DNA of 10,744 nucleotides. It comes from an uncultured Pseudomonadota bacterium (GTDB lineage: Bacteria > Pseudomonadota > Gammaproteobacteria > Burkholderiales > SG8-39). The stretch lies in the NCBI GenBank assembly GCA_903909415.1, contig CAIVVS010000117.1, positions 1 to 10,744 of the forward strand, given 5' to 3'. This document shows, piece by piece, positions 1 to 6,503 of the stretch (position 1 is the stretch's first letter; each line of letters opens with the position of its first letter). Below the pieces are notes generated by a model, which worked only from the letters and a program-made list of their open reading frames with translations, searched no databases and had not been told where the DNA came from. The position numbers were made by a program, and so were the translations under genes.

Positions 1-443
1 GCATAGGCCAGCAGTTCGGGCATGGTGCGCACCGGCGAACGCGGCCCGGCGACGATGAACAGCGACTGGGACGCGACGTTGGAGATCGGCGCGAAGTCCT
101 TCTCCGGCGAGTAAGGCAGCTTCGTGTAGATGATCGGGTTGAGCGACATGGTCGCGTCCACGGCCATGAAGAGCGTGTAGCCATCGGGCGCCGCCTTGGC
201 GACCGCCTCGGCCGCGATCACCGAATTCCCGCCCGGCCGGTTGTCCACCACCACGGACTGCTGCATTCCCGCCTGCATGCGTTCGGCGAGCAACCGCCCG
301 AGGAAATCGGTGCTGCCCCCGGGCGGGAAGGAAATGACGATGCGCACCGGCTTCGCGGGATAAGCCTGGGCAAGGGCGAGCCCGGGCAGGGCCATCATGG
401 CGAGCAACGACACAATCGGTGACCACAGCAATGTCCGCAGCAT
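1..443 (-). CDS. Bug/TctC-family tripartite tricarboxylate transporter substrate-binding protein (C-terminus cut by window edge)
   Basis: This is a periplasmic solute-binding protein of the Bug (TctC) family, which captures small carboxylates for TTT transporters or for sensing. Only the first 147 codons are in the window; families of this kind are about 320 residues. A signal peptide is visible (basic start, hydrophobic stretch, cleavage probably after ALAQA, near residue 26). It is followed by the family-typical YPAKPVRIV start of the mature protein, the PPGGSTD ligand loop at residues 40-46 and a DNRPGG segment near 67-72. An AGGAGG ribosome site (448-453) lies 4 bases before the ATG, which fixes the start. 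It lies 157 bases downstream of the Mo-hydroxylase FAD subunit on the same strand, so it may be the last gene of that operon or have its own promoter. No TctA/TctB membrane genes are seen here. Ligand unknown. Confidence 0.93.
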   Translation of the reverse strand, partial: MLRTLLWSPIVSLLAMMALPGLALAQAYPAKPVRIVISFPPGGSTDFLGRLLAERMQAGMQQSVVVDNRPGGNSVIAAEAVAKAAPDGYTLFMAVDATMSLNPIIYTKLPYSPEKDFAPISNVASQSLFIVAGPRSPVRTMPELLAY

Positions 444-600
444 GATGCCTCCTGGCAAGTTGGGGTTTCCGCCGGTGGTGTGTCCCATCTCTGGCGGGCT
501 GGCAACGGCTTTTCCTGGCGTGCTCTCCTGACCTTCCCTGCTGCAAGTGCCCGTGATCCTTTCTACTCCATGGCGCCGCGGCGCTCAACCGTCACGATGC
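444..600. other. Intergenic gap between FAD subunit and Bug gene
   Basis: This 157-base stretch has no convincing gene. It holds the Bug gene's ribosome site (448-453) and a perfect 12-base GC palindrome, GCGCCGCGGCGC, at 573-584 just after the FAD-subunit stop. No U-tract follows the palindrome on either strand, so I do not call it a terminator. I found no copy of the ATGTATCCAA-type operator here and no clear -35/-10 pair. Whether the Bug gene is co-transcribed with the Mo-hydroxylase genes is therefore open. Confidence 0.5.
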
Positions 601-1401
601 TCAACCGCCGGCTTGCCGCTCCACCGCGGACTGGCTGAGGACCCGGATCAGGTGGGCACGGTAGTCGGCGCTGGCGTGCAGGTCGCTGTTGAGACCGCCT
701 GCGTCCACCGGAACATCCGCGATCGCGCCGGGCGAGAAACGCCTTTCGAGCGCCTGTTCGAACGCAGTGACCCTGAACGCATGCGGTCCGGCCCCGGTGA
801 CTGCCACGCGCACCCCGCCAGCCGAGCGCGACAGGAACACGCCCACGATGGAGAAGCGCGAGGAATAGTTCGCGAACTTGATGTATTCCGCCAGCTCCGG
901 CACCTTGAACTCGACGGCCATGATGAGTTCGTCGGGCGCGAGCGCGGTCTGGAACATGCCGGTGATGAAGGCATCCCCGGGAATGCGCCGCTGGCTGGTC
1001 ACCACGGTGCTCTCCAGGCCGAACAGCGCCGAGGGGTAGCAGGCGGCGGGATCGTTGTTAGCCAGCGACCCGCCGATGGTGCCGCGGTTCCTGACCAGCG
1101 GGTCACCGATGCCGCCGGCCAGCACATGCAGGGCTGGAATCGCGGCACGGACCTCCGCGGAGGCGGCGACCGTCGCATGCCGCGTCAGCGCGCCTATCGT
1201 GACCAGGCCCTTTCCCACGGTGATGCCGGCGAGCGACGTGATCGGGTTCAGGTCCACCAGGCGCGGCACCCGGGCGAGGCGGTGGCGCATCACCGGCACC
1301 AGGCTCATGCCGCCGGCCAGGAACTTGGCGCCCTCGGCCTGGGCCTGCAGGGCGCGCGCTTCCTCGACGCTGGCGGCCTTGCGGTATTCGAAGGGGTACA
1401 T
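601..1401 (-). CDS. Xanthine dehydrogenase family FAD-binding subunit (CoxM-like)
   Basis: This is the medium, FAD-carrying subunit of a three-subunit molybdenum hydroxylase. It would pass electrons from the [2Fe-2S] clusters to an acceptor in the cytoplasm. The 266-residue protein shows the two flavin-binding motifs of this family: AGGMSL at residues 29-34 and TIGGSLANNDPA at 108-119. The second is the usual TIGGSLANADPA with one change. The region after about residue 160 matches the C-terminal CoxM/CO-dehydrogenase flavoprotein domain in layout. It is slightly shorter than the usual 280-290 residues. The start chosen gives MYPFEYRKA, the normal beginning of the family, and lies only 2 bases after the stop of the iron-sulphur gene, so translation is probably coupled. 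A longer frame reaches upstream to 1611 but overlaps that gene and is not homologous-looking there. Confidence 0.94.
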   Translation of the reverse strand: MYPFEYRKAASVEEARALQAQAEGAKFLAGGMSLVPVMRHRLARVPRLVDLNPITSLAGITVGKGLVTIGALTRHATVAASAEVRAAIPALHVLAGGIGDPLVRNRGTIGGSLANNDPAACYPSALFGLESTVVTSQRRIPGDAFITGMFQTALAPDELIMAVEFKVPELAEYIKFANYSSRFSIVGVFLSRSAGGVRVAVTGAGPHAFRVTAFEQALERRFSPGAIADVPVDAGGLNSDLHASADYRAHLIRVLSQSAVERQAGG

Positions 1402-1403
1402 GG

Positions 1404-1916
1404 CTAGGCCGCCTTCCCGGCAGCGCCCTGCCCCGCCTGCTCGCGCATCGCCTCGGCTCCTGCCTCGATGGCGCGCACGATGTTGTAGTAGCCGGTACAA
1501 CGGCAGATGTTGCCTTCCAGACCGTGCCGGATCTGGTCCGGCGTCGGGTCGGGATTGCGGCGTACCAGGTCCAGGGCGCTCATGATCATGCCCGGGGTGC
1601 AGAAGCCACACTGCACGCCGTGGTGCTGCTGGAACGCCACCTGCATCGGGTGCAGCACGCCTTCACGGGCGACACCCTCGACCGTGGTCACCGCGCAGCC
1701 ATCGGCCTGCACCGCGAACAGGGTGCAGGACTTCAGTCCCACGCCATCCACGTGCACGGTGCAGGCACCGCACTGGCTGGTATCGCAGCCGACGTGCGTG
1801 CCGGTCAGGCCGGCCTGGCCTCGGATGAACTCGACCAGCGGCGTGCGCGGATCGATCTGCGCCTCGACCAGGGTCCCGTTGACGGTGATGCGTACTGTGA
1901 CGTCGCCGGACTTCAT
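1404..1916 (-). CDS. Molybdenum hydroxylase [2Fe-2S] subunit (CoxS-like)
   Basis: This small subunit carries two [2Fe-2S] clusters that move electrons from the Mo centre to FAD. In the 170-residue protein all eight cluster cysteines are visible. C44, C49, C52 and C64 form the plant-ferredoxin-type N-terminal cluster ([10 protein letters not shown]). C103, C106, C138 and C140 form the C-terminal four-helix cluster (QCGFC and ICRCTGY). Its length and motif order are those of a full family member. There is no signal peptide or twin-arginine motif, so the enzyme is cytoplasmic. The ATG (1916-1914) overlaps the TGA of the large subunit by 4 bases (ATGA), which decides the start over an upstream in-frame ATG at 1988 lying inside the large-subunit gene. 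The gene order L-S-M differs from the M-S-L order of classical cox clusters but is common in other Mo hydroxylases. Confidence 0.96.
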   Translation of the reverse strand: MKSGDVTVRITVNGTLVEAQIDPRTPLVEFIRGQAGLTGTHVGCDTSQCGACTVHVDGVGLKSCTLFAVQADGCAVTTVEGVAREGVLHPMQVAFQQHHGVQCGFCTPGMIMSALDLVRRNPDPTPDQIRHGLEGNICRCTGYYNIVRAIEAGAEAMREQAGQGAAGKAA

Positions 1917-4273
1917 CGCGCGTTCACCGCCTTCCAGACCGCATGCGGCGTGTAGGGTGGATCGACGTGGCGCACGCCCAGGAGCCATAGCGCGTCGATG
2001 ATGGCATTGCCGACGGCCGCCGGCGGCCCGATGGTGCCGGTCTCGCTGCCGCCTTTCACGCCCAGCGGATTGCTCGGAGCCGGGGTGCAGATGTAGCCGG
2101 TCTTCAGCGGCGGCATGTCCACCGCGCGCGGCATGGCGTAGTCCATGAAGTTGCCGGTCAGCAGCTGGGCGGACTCGGGGTCATAGGCGACCTCCTCCAT
2201 CATCGCCTGGCCGATGCCCTGGCCCAGGCCACCGTGCACCTGGCCCTCGACGATCATCGGGTTGACGATGGTGCCGGCGTCATCCGAGGTGTAGTAGCCG
2301 AGGATGGTGACGCGCCAGGTGCGCGGGTCGATGCCGACCATCGCCAGGTGCATGGCCGAGGGGTCGTTGGTGTCCGGCGGGTCGTAGAACACGGTCGCTT
2401 CCAGTCCGGGCTCGAAGTCCGGTCCGGTCGGGCAGTTGGCGCCGTGGTACGCGGCGTCGCAGACATGCTCGAAGGTGACGCTCTTGTTGGTGCCGATGAC
2501 GGTGAAGGTACCGGCGGCGTAGTCCAGGTCCGCGGTCGCGCACTCCAGCATGTGCGCGGCGATGCGCCTGGCCTTGTCGATCACCTTGTCGGCGGCCTTG
2601 TAGATCGCGATGCCGCCGACCGACAGCGACCGCGATCCCCAGGTGCCGTTCCCGAAGGGCACGCTGTCCGTGTCGCCCTGCACCAGGCTGATGTGCTCCA
2701 GCGGCAGGCCCAACCGGTCGGCTGCGACCTGGCAGAACGCGGTGTCGTGCCCTTGGCCGTGCGAATGGCTGCCGGAGAAAATAGTGACGTGGCCGTCGCT
2801 GTGCGCGCGCACTATCGCGCTTTCATAGCCACCGTGCATGCCGCCCTTGGTCGCCAGCGTCGCGCTCGGGCCCGTGCCGGACTTGTCGAGGAATGCCGCC
2901 AGGCCGATGCCGACCAGCTCACCGGCGGCACGGCGGCGCTTCTGTTCCTCGCACAAGGCCGCGTATCCGGAGACCTCGATGAGTTTGTCCAGCAGCGCAG
3001 GCGGATTGGCCGAGTCGTAGATGCGGCCAACCGGGGTCTTGTAGGGAAAGGCTTCTTTCGGCACCAGGTTGCGCCTGCGCATCTCGACCACGTCGATGCC
3101 CAGTTCGCGCGCGCCGTTCTCCAGCAGCCGCTCGTTGACCAGGGTCGCCTCGGGGCGTCCCGAGCCGCGGTAGGCGTCGATCGGGACGGTGTTGGTGTAC
3201 ACGCCGCGCACGCGCAGGCTGAGCGCCGGCGTCTTGTACAGGCCAGTGATGGTCTGCGGGTAGGAGTTGCCGGGGATGCTGGGGCCGAAGTTGCTGCAAT
3301 AGGCGCCGAAGTTCGCGAGCGTGTCCACTTCCATGCCGAGGATGCGGCCGTCGCGGTCGAAAGCCATGCGCGCGGTGGTGTGGTGGTCGCGCGCCTGCGC
3401 GTCGGACAGCATCAGCTCGCTGCGCGTGCAGGTCCATTTCACCGGGCGGCCGAGCAGGCGCGACGCCCAGACCACGGTGGCGATCTCCACCGCGTAATGG
3501 CATTTGACGCCGAAGCCGCCACCGACGTCCGGCGCGACGAGCCGCAGCTTGTTCTCCGGGATGAAAAGCGTGTACTTGCAGATCCAGCGCCGCAGCATGT
3601 GCGGGACCTGGGTGGTGGCCCACAGCGTGGTCTGGCCATTGGATGGATCGTGCTGCGCGAGGTAGGCGCGCGGCTCCATCGGGTTGCCCGCCACGCGGTT
3701 GCTGTGCACGGTGAGTTCGGTGACATGCGCCGCGGAGGCGAACGCCGCCTGGGTGGCGGCGCGGTCCCCGCGCACCACCTCGTTGACCATGTTGGTGCCG
3801 AACTGCGGGTGCAGCACCACCGTGTCCGGATCGAGCGCGCGCGCGGTCACCGATACCGACGGCAGGGTTTCGTAATCGACGTCGACGGCTTCCGCCGCGT
3901 CCATCGCGGTGTAGCGGTCGTCCGCGACCACCGCTGCGACCACGTCGCCGACGTGCATCACCCGGTCCTTCACGAAGCAACTGCGCAACACCTCGTTCAT
4001 CGGACGGCCGTCGGAAAACGGCATGGGATGCACGCAGGTGAGTTGCCCCAGGCCGGCGGCTTCCCAGTCGGCCGCCGTGAGCACCTTCACCACCCCGGGC
4101 ATGGCAGCCGCCTGCGCGGTGTCGATGGCACGGATGCGCGCGTGGGCGTGCGGGCTGCGCACGAAGGCAATCCATGCCGTGCCGGCGAGCTTGATGTCGT
4201 CTACGAAGTTGCCCGCGCCGGTGAGGAAGCGAACGTCTTCCCGGCGGATGATCGGCTCGCCGACCAGTCCCAT
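1913..4273 (-). CDS. Xanthine dehydrogenase family molybdopterin-binding (large) subunit, CoxL form II-like
   Basis: This catalytic subunit of a Mo-cytosine/pterin hydroxylase would insert water-derived oxygen at an electron-poor carbon, usually of a (hetero)aromatic ring or aldehyde. The 786 residues are full length. Visible landmarks are an N-terminal hammerhead domain (about 10-125), the Mo-cofactor loop GGGFGVK at 251-257, AYRGSGR at 367-373, GQGH at 506-509, and GVKGGSETG at 738-746 carrying the catalytic base E744. In true CO dehydrogenases the AYRCSFR loop has a Cu-binding Cys. Here that position is Gly370, so this is not a CO dehydrogenase but resembles the 'form II' group (typically AYRGAGR). 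AAGGAG at 4282-4287 lies 8 bases before the ATG. It lies 45 bases after the RidA-like gene and overlaps the iron-sulphur gene by 4 bases. No maturation (XdhC/CoxF) or MocA gene is in the window. Substrate not predictable. Confidence 0.95.
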   Translation of the reverse strand: MGLVGEPIIRREDVRFLTGAGNFVDDIKLAGTAWIAFVRSPHAHARIRAIDTAQAAAMPGVVKVLTAADWEAAGLGQLTCVHPMPFSDGRPMNEVLRSCFVKDRVMHVGDVVAAVVADDRYTAMDAAEAVDVDYETLPSVSVTARALDPDTVVLHPQFGTNMVNEVVRGDRAATQAAFASAAHVTELTVHSNRVAGNPMEPRAYLAQHDPSNGQTTLWATTQVPHMLRRWICKYTLFIPENKLRLVAPDVGGGFGVKCHYAVEIATVVWASRLLGRPVKWTCTRSELMLSDAQARDHHTTARMAFDRDGRILGMEVDTLANFGAYCSNFGPSIPGNSYPQTITGLYKTPALSLRVRGVYTNTVPIDAYRGSGRPEATLVNERLLENGARELGIDVVEMRRRNLVPKEAFPYKTPVGRIYDSANPPALLDKLIEVSGYAALCEEQKRRRAAGELVGIGLAAFLDKSGTGPSATLATKGGMHGGYESAIVRAHSDGHVTIFSGSHSHGQGHDTAFCQVAADRLGLPLEHISLVQGDTDSVPFGNGTWGSRSLSVGGIAIYKAADKVIDKARRIAAHMLECATADLDYAAGTFTVIGTNKSVTFEHVCDAAYHGANCPTGPDFEPGLEATVFYDPPDTNDPSAMHLAMVGIDPRTWRVTILGYYTSDDAGTIVNPMIVEGQVHGGLGQGIGQAMMEEVAYDPESAQLLTGNFMDYAMPRAVDMPPLKTGYICTPAPSNPLGVKGGSETGTIGPPAAVGNAIIDALWLLGVRHVDPPYTPHAVWKAVNAR

Positions 4274-4281
4274 GGAACCGA

Positions 4282-4287
4282 CTCCTT
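4282..4287 (-). promoter_or_regulatory. Ribosome binding site of Mo large subunit
   Basis: AAGGAG on the minus strand, 8 bases before the ATG at 4273, supports an independently initiated start after the 45-base gap that follows the RidA-like gene. Confidence 0.75.
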
Positions 4288-4318
4288 TGGCTGTTGCGTT
4301 GCTGTCCCGGGGGAGGGA

Positions 4319-4723
4319 TCAGCGCTTCGGCGCGGAGCCGACCATGCCGGTGGCCTCGATCTCGATCACGAGGTCGGGATGGAACAGCGCGGACACGCAC
4401 ACCAGCGTGGAGCAGGGAAAGTCGCCGGTGAAGAATTCCTTCCGCGCGCGCCAGAACTCCGGCTGGTGGCGTATGTCGGTGGTGAACACCGTCATGCGCA
4501 CCAGGTCGTCCATGCATCCGCCTGCCGCTTCCATGGTTTTCTTGATGTAGCCGAAGATGATCTTCGACTGCTCGTAGGCGCTGTTGCCGCCCAGCGGCTT
4601 CATGTCCGCGTCCCAGGCGACCGTGCCCGAGATGAACACCTGGTTGCCCACCTTCTTGGCGGTGGAGTAGCTGCCCGGAGGGCCGTCGGGCACGCCGGGG
4701 GCGTGGATGGTTTCCTGGATCAT
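4319..4723 (-). CDS. RidA/YjgF/YER057c/UK114-family protein lacking the deaminase arginine
   Basis: This 134-residue protein is a member of the trimeric Rid family. Family landmarks are the SGTVAWD segment near 32-38, the E-Q-(S)K helix (EQSKIIFGYIKKTMEAAGG), the VRMTVFTTD strand, and the C-terminal IEIEA strand with E123 in the place of the RidA active-site Glu. Classical RidA enzymes hydrolyse 2-iminoacids using an Arg in a P-A-R-S motif (Arg105 in E. coli-type RidA). Here the matching loop at 102-108 reads FPCSTLV and holds no Arg, so simple imine deaminase activity is doubtful and a different Rid subgroup is likely. Rid-fold enzymes also occur in aromatic catabolism, for example 2-aminomuconate deaminases. 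GAGGG lies 7 bases before the ATG and overlaps the end of the upstream gene, 10 bases away. It is part of the Mo-hydroxylase operon and probably acts on a pathway intermediate (inference). Confidence 0.9.
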   Translation of the reverse strand: MIQETIHAPGVPDGPPGSYSTAKKVGNQVFISGTVAWDADMKPLGGNSAYEQSKIIFGYIKKTMEAAGGCMDDLVRMTVFTTDIRHQPEFWRARKEFFTGDFPCSTLVCVSALFHPDLVIEIEATGMVGSAPKR

Positions 4724-4733
4724 GGGGCGGCCC

Positions 4734-5447
4734 TCAGGCTGCCTTGGCCGGCGCGAGCGCCTGCATGTGGGCGTAGATGTCGTCGTACATCACGTGCATC
4801 ACGTCCACCGTGTTCTGCACCACCTTGAGGACGAACTGCTTGTCCTTCTCGGTCGGCGCGAACTGCGCGAGCAACTCGCGACCCACGTCGGCGTGGTCCT
4901 CGTCGGCGCTGTCATGCACCACCCAGTACGCCAGCCCGACCTCGTCCAGGCCGAACTTCTCCTGGAGCTTCTTCGCCACGCGGATGTACAGGCCGGGGAT
5001 GGGTGCTTCGCCCGCGAGCATGTGGGCGGACACGCCTTCGAGGAAGGACCGGCCGCACATGTCGGAGAAGTAGGACTTGAATGCCATGGCGCCGCCGCAG
5101 TAGTCCGCGGCCAGCATTTCCTCGCGGGTCATGCCCAGCGCCTTGCCGTAGTTGAGGTACAGCTTGTGGTGGGACACGCCGTCGGCGTGGATGCGGCCCG
5201 TGGCTTCCTCGTAGACGACCTCGGCGATGCGCTCGCGCCACTCGGCGTCGGGGCATTGCACGTACAGGCGGCCATGGTAGTTGTGGTTGTGCAGCGGGAT
5301 GATCCCGTGCTGCAGGCAGAAATACTTCACCTGCTCCTTGCTGAACGTGCCCTCCACCATGCCGGTCCACAGCGGGTGGCCGTACATCGGCTTCCTCTTG
5401 TGGATGTTCTTGATTTCCTGCAGCACTGCGTCGGCGGTCAAGGCCAT
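4734..5447 (-). CDS. Haem-oxygenase-like diiron oxidase (HDO) / PqqC-TenA superfamily protein
   Basis: This 237-residue all-helical protein of the TenA/PqqC/CADD fold would usually be annotated 'iron-containing redox enzyme'. It carries the full diiron ligand pattern of HDO enzymes such as CADD, UndA and SznF: E80-x6-H87, a Glu in the third core helix (best fit E147 in LAGEAPIP, 31 residues before the next ligand), then H178-x3-D182-x2-H185 (HDSADEDH). CADD has the same spacing, E-x6-H then H-x3-D-x2-H. TenA thiaminase's catalytic Cys context is not evident. HDO enzymes use O2 for oxidative decarboxylation, C-C or C-N cleavage, or N-oxygenation, so an oxidative step in a degradation pathway is plausible; the exact reaction is unknown. 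AGGAG 7 bases before the ATG fixes the start, and an in-frame ATG at 5537 gives a low-complexity extension without family character. It is the first gene of the operon, 10 bases from the RidA-like gene. Confidence 0.88.
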   Translation of the reverse strand: MALTADAVLQEIKNIHKRKPMYGHPLWTGMVEGTFSKEQVKYFCLQHGIIPLHNHNYHGRLYVQCPDAEWRERIAEVVYEEATGRIHADGVSHHKLYLNYGKALGMTREEMLAADYCGGAMAFKSYFSDMCGRSFLEGVSAHMLAGEAPIPGLYIRVAKKLQEKFGLDEVGLAYWVVHDSADEDHADVGRELLAQFAPTEKDKQFVLKVVQNTVDVMHVMYDDIYAHMQALAPAKAA

Positions 5448-5454
5448 GCGTTCG

Positions 5455-5459
5455 CTCCT
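5455..5459 (-). promoter_or_regulatory. Ribosome binding site deciding the HDO start
   Basis: AGGAG on the minus strand with a 7-base spacer to the ATG at 5447. It supports this start against the 30-codon longer reading from 5537. Confidence 0.8.
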
Positions 5460-5502
5460 GGTTTCCGGTGTTGGTGTGGGTTGCCGGGGTGACCGGCGAC
5501 TG

Positions 5503-5538
5503 TGTGGCGCATGCCTGGGGCCCGAAGGGCACGCCACA
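5503..5538. repeat. Inverted repeat / possible leader hairpin
   Basis: TGTGGCG (5503-5509) pairs with CGCCACA (5532-5538). Inside it TGCC can pair with GGCA after a 2-base bulge, giving about 11 base pairs in all. On the minus strand it would sit in the 5' leader of the HDO-led transcript, 56-91 bases before the ATG. No U-run follows on either strand, so a simple terminator is unlikely. It could also be chance in GC-rich DNA. Confidence 0.35.
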
Positions 5539-5573
5539 TACGGCTTGTTGTTGTTGGCGTTAAACTAGCATCC

Positions 5574-5588
5574 ATGTATCCAAAACAC
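5574..5588. promoter_or_regulatory. Putative GntR operator, copy 1 (ATGTATCCAAAACAC)
   Basis: This 15-base element matches 7528-7542 at 14 of 15 positions. Its left half GTAT and an ATACA at 5590-5594 give two possible right half-sites, so the site may be extended or doubled. FadR-type GntR proteins are known to bind inverted GT...AC half-sites, and the pattern fits. It lies 127-141 bases before the HDO ATG and 141-155 bases before the regulator's first ATG, suitable for controlling both divergent promoters. Confidence 0.6.
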
Positions 5589-5728
5589 AATACACAAACC
5601 TGCGACCCGGATGCTTCGCTTCGTTTGCGATGCACCGCAAACGCGGACAATGGCGGCGCATGCGTGGCGCGCCCATGACCAGGCCGCGGCACTGACACAC
5701 ACACTGACATACGGATCCGTTCTCGACC

Positions 5729-6484
5729 ATGAGCGCCAGGAAAATCCGCAGCGACATTGCCGAAGTGGCGACCATGACGGTTGCAGGGGGAATCAGCCCC
5801 TCGTCCAAGCCGGAGGTCGCGCTCAACCGCAAGAGCCTGACCGAGCAGCTGCGCGAGATCCTCGAGGCGCGCATCGTCAACGGCGACCTCCAGCCGGGCA
5901 CCCGCTTGTCCGAGGAAGCCATCGCGGCGGAGTTCGGCATCAGCCGCTCGCCGGTGCGCGAAGTGCTGGCCGCGCTGGAGCGCGAGGGCCTGGCCGACCG
6001 GGTCGGCCTGCGCGACCGGCGCGTGGCCACGCCGACGGCGAAGTTCGTGCTGGATACCTACGAGACCTGGATCATCCTCGAGGTCAACAGGACCTTCATC
6101 TCCAGCCAGCACGCCACGGTCGATGACCACAGGCGCATCGCCCAGGCCCTCACGCAGATGCAGGAGGCCCTGGCCCTGGACAGGCCGCGTGACTACGCGG
6201 CGCTCGCCATCGAGTTCCCCGCGCTGCTCCATACCGGCTGCGACAACCTGCAATTGATCTCCGTGCTCAAGGACTTCGAGAAGTACCGGCGCTGGCTGTC
6301 CACGCTCTACATGGGCGAGGCAGGCCCGTCACAGATGGAACTGGATGAACACCGCCAGATCGGCCAGGCCTACATCGCCGCCGACCTGCCGGCGCTGACG
6401 CTGTCGATCCAGACCCATGTCCGCAAGCAGCGCGACCAGGTGCTGCACAAGCTCGGCCAGTCGGAGGCGGCACGCGCCGCCTGA
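5729..6484 (+). CDS. GntR-family transcriptional regulator, FadR/FCD subfamily
   Basis: This 251-residue DNA-binding regulator probably responds to a carboxylic acid or CoA ester and controls the neighbouring catabolic genes. It has an N-terminal winged helix-turn-helix (about 37-103) with the family hallmarks SLTEQLREIL, PGTRLSE and SRSPVREVLAALEREGL. An all-helical FCD-type effector domain follows (about 108-235). FCD domains usually hold a metal with Asp and three His. Here EH (207-208) and H230 are present, but the usual F-H-x-x-L His is replaced by Pro164 (EFPALLH), so the metal or ligand site may be altered. No strong Shine-Dalgarno is seen before the ATG at 5729. The ATG at 5774 (residue 16) is an alternative start, and only the 36 residues before the winged helix differ. 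It is divergent from the HDO-led operon and converges with the second Bug gene 19 bases away. Confidence 0.93.
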   Translation: MSARKIRSDIAEVATMTVAGGISPSSKPEVALNRKSLTEQLREILEARIVNGDLQPGTRLSEEAIAAEFGISRSPVREVLAALEREGLADRVGLRDRRVATPTAKFVLDTYETWIILEVNRTFISSQHATVDDHRRIAQALTQMQEALALDRPRDYAALAIEFPALLHTGCDNLQLISVLKDFEKYRRWLSTLYMGEAGPSQMELDEHRQIGQAYIAADLPALTLSIQTHVRKQRDQVLHKLGQSEAARAA

Positions 6485-6503
6485 TCCATCCGGCCAACCC
6501 GCA

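Larger units (their letters stand above)
5448..5728. promoter_or_regulatory. Divergent promoter region between the HDO-led operon and the GntR gene
   Basis: This 281-base non-coding region separates the minus-strand catabolic operon from the plus-strand regulator. Its middle (about 5548-5600) is clearly more AT-rich than the flanks, with TTG repeats, TTAAACTAG and the ATGTATCCAA element. That fits overlapping divergent promoters, although no textbook -35/-10 pair stands out. The arrangement, with a GntR gene transcribed away from the operon it probably controls, is common for FadR/FCD-type regulators. The region also holds a hairpin (5503-5538) that would lie in the operon's leader RNA. Confidence 0.7.

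Noticed and set aside
573..584. GC palindrome as a terminator after the FAD subunit
   Set aside because: There is no spacer for a loop and no U-tract on either strand.
601..4273. Aerobic CO dehydrogenase (coxLSM)
   Set aside because: The large subunit lacks the AYRCSFR copper-site cysteine (Gly370 instead), and the gene order is L-S-M. The subunits are homologous, but the CO-oxidising function is not supported.
2234..4828. Very long open frame on the plus strand opposite the Mo large subunit and the RidA-like gene
   Set aside because: It is the mirror of real genes in GC-rich DNA. Its translation is low-complexity, rich in Arg/His/Val/Gly, with no family motif, while the minus strand encodes textbook proteins across the whole stretch.
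4734..5447. TenA thiaminase or a 'TenA transcriptional regulator', or PqqC
   Set aside because: The fold is shared, but the complete E-x6-H / H-x3-D-x2-H metal pattern points to the diiron HDO group, and no thiamine or pqq genes are nearby.
6485..6503. Bidirectional terminator between the convergent GntR and Bug genes
   Set aside because: The gap is only 19 bases, with no inverted repeat or T-run.
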